From: an uncultured Elusimicrobia bacterium
Lineage (GTDB): Bacteria; Elusimicrobiota; Elusimicrobia; UBA1565; UBA9628
DNA length: 5,966 nt
Direction: 5' to 3'
NCBI GenBank assembly: GCA_903874575.1
Contig: CAIQSZ010000214.1
Coordinates: 1-5,966 of the forward strand
In this document: positions 5,603 through 5,966 of the stretch, piece after piece
How positions within the stretch are numbered: position 1 is the stretch's first letter
Layout of the letters: every line of letters begins with the position of its first letter
Notes under the pieces: generated by a model
What the model saw: the letters and a program-made list of their open reading frames with translations, nothing else
Database searches by the model: none
What the model was told of the DNA's origin: nothing
Made by a program: the position numbers and the translations under genes

Positions 5603-5966
5603 TTACGGCACGAACCAGCGGACCAGGTTTTCCAGGAAGCGGGCGTAATAGCCGCCGACTTCGACAGCGTGGGCACCGGGAGCGCGCGCGCGCACGCGAC
5701 GGGCGCCCCAGTCGACCAGGGGACCGACCCAATGCGGGGCCGCGTCCACGGTCAGGGCCGCGGTGCGGCCGGTGCCGGCTTGGGAAACCGTTAATAAGGG
5801 ATCGACGGCGTACTCCTTGAGAACCGGGCGGCCCGCGACGAAGCGGGCGCGGCAGCGGACGACCTCCAACAACACCCGCGCCCCGGGGGCCGCTTGGACG
5901 CGGTTGAAGCCCCCTATGCAGGGCGGATGTGCGTCCCAAGGAAGACCTTTTAATATTGGATGCCGC
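5603..5966 (-). CDS. Glutamine-amidotransferase-like protein, C-terminal part (5' end outside window)
   Basis: The reading frame enters from the right edge and stops at TAA 5603-5605, giving the last 120 residues. Visible pieces are HPILKGLPWD at 2-11, PPCIGGFN at 14-21, GARVLLEVV at 28-36, AGRPVL at 44-49, VDPLLTVSQAGTGRTAALTVDAAPHW at 54-79 (key part GRTAALTVDAAPHW), and VEVGGYYARFLENLVRWF at 101-118. The pattern of a Gly-Arg-x-x-Ala strand, a T-x-D-x-x-PHW turn and a final aromatic helix matches my memory of the C-terminus of PF07090, a class I glutamine-amidotransferase-like family often encoded as predicted membrane or trehalose-utilisation-like proteins. The nucleophile cysteine region would lie upstream and cannot be checked. 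An internal GTG at 5875 could look like a start, but the frame continues above it with family-like sequence, so it is not the true start. GC is very high (78% at 5701-5760), unlike the beta-helix gene that follows. Confidence 0.65.
   Translation of the reverse strand, partial: RHPILKGLPWDAHPPCIGGFNRVQAAPGARVLLEVVRCRARFVAGRPVLKEYAVDPLLTVSQAGTGRTAALTVDAAPHWVGPLVDWGARRVRARAPGAHAVEVGGYYARFLENLVRWFVP

Noticed and set aside
5682..5698. Alternating GC run (six GC units plus ACGCG) as a Z-DNA or repeat element
   Set aside because: It encodes the ordinary Arg/Ala/Val stretch of the amidotransferase-like protein in very GC-rich DNA and is short, so chance is enough.
5603..5875. Separate small gene starting at GTG 5875
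   Set aside because: The same frame is open to the right edge and the sequence above the GTG (HPILKGLPWD, PPCIGGFN) fits the same family, so this is the end of a longer gene.

Overview
The window carries four protein genes, all on the minus strand and reading from right to left: the end of a glutamine-amidotransferase-like gene (5603 to the right edge), a secreted right-handed beta-helix protein (4489-5496), a secreted GH144/glycoamylase-type glycoside hydrolase (2772-4427), and a large secreted multidomain protein that runs off the left edge (1-2678). The last one has an N-terminal jelly-roll-like region, an F5/8 type C (discoidin) carbohydrate-binding domain and an (alpha/alpha)6-barrel glycosidase-like domain. 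Gaps between genes are 106, 61 and 93 bp. I see no tRNA, rRNA, CRISPR array, transposase or phage gene.

The three central and left-hand proteins each start with a Sec-type signal peptide, and two of them belong to recognisable carbohydrate-active classes. The simplest reading is a co-oriented set for extracellular or periplasmic breakdown of a glycan: the beta-helix protein would bind or cleave a polymer, the GH144-like enzyme would cut glucan (the family's known activity is on beta-1,2-glucan), and the large CBM-bearing enzyme would process chains or side groups. No transporter, sensor or SusC/SusD pair is in view, so the substrate remains an inference.

The organism is a bacterium with a GC-rich genome and Shine-Dalgarno-led genes. 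Such discoidin plus six-hairpin glycosidase proteins are, from memory, common in environmental Gram-negative phyla (Acidobacteriota, Planctomycetota, Elusimicrobiota and similar), but nothing here fixes the phylum.

Composition is clearly mosaic. Hand counts give about 70-78% GC in the large gene and in the amidotransferase gene (for example 72% at 961-1020, 70% at 2041-2100, 78% at 5701-5760). The two middle genes and their flanks are much poorer (48% at 3301-3360, 33% at 4741-4800). The beta-helix and GH144-like genes therefore look like a roughly 2.9 kb block of different origin or selection. Both gaps that border this block, 5497-5602 and 2679-2771, hold clustered inverted repeats that are good candidates for regulator binding sites or leader hairpins.
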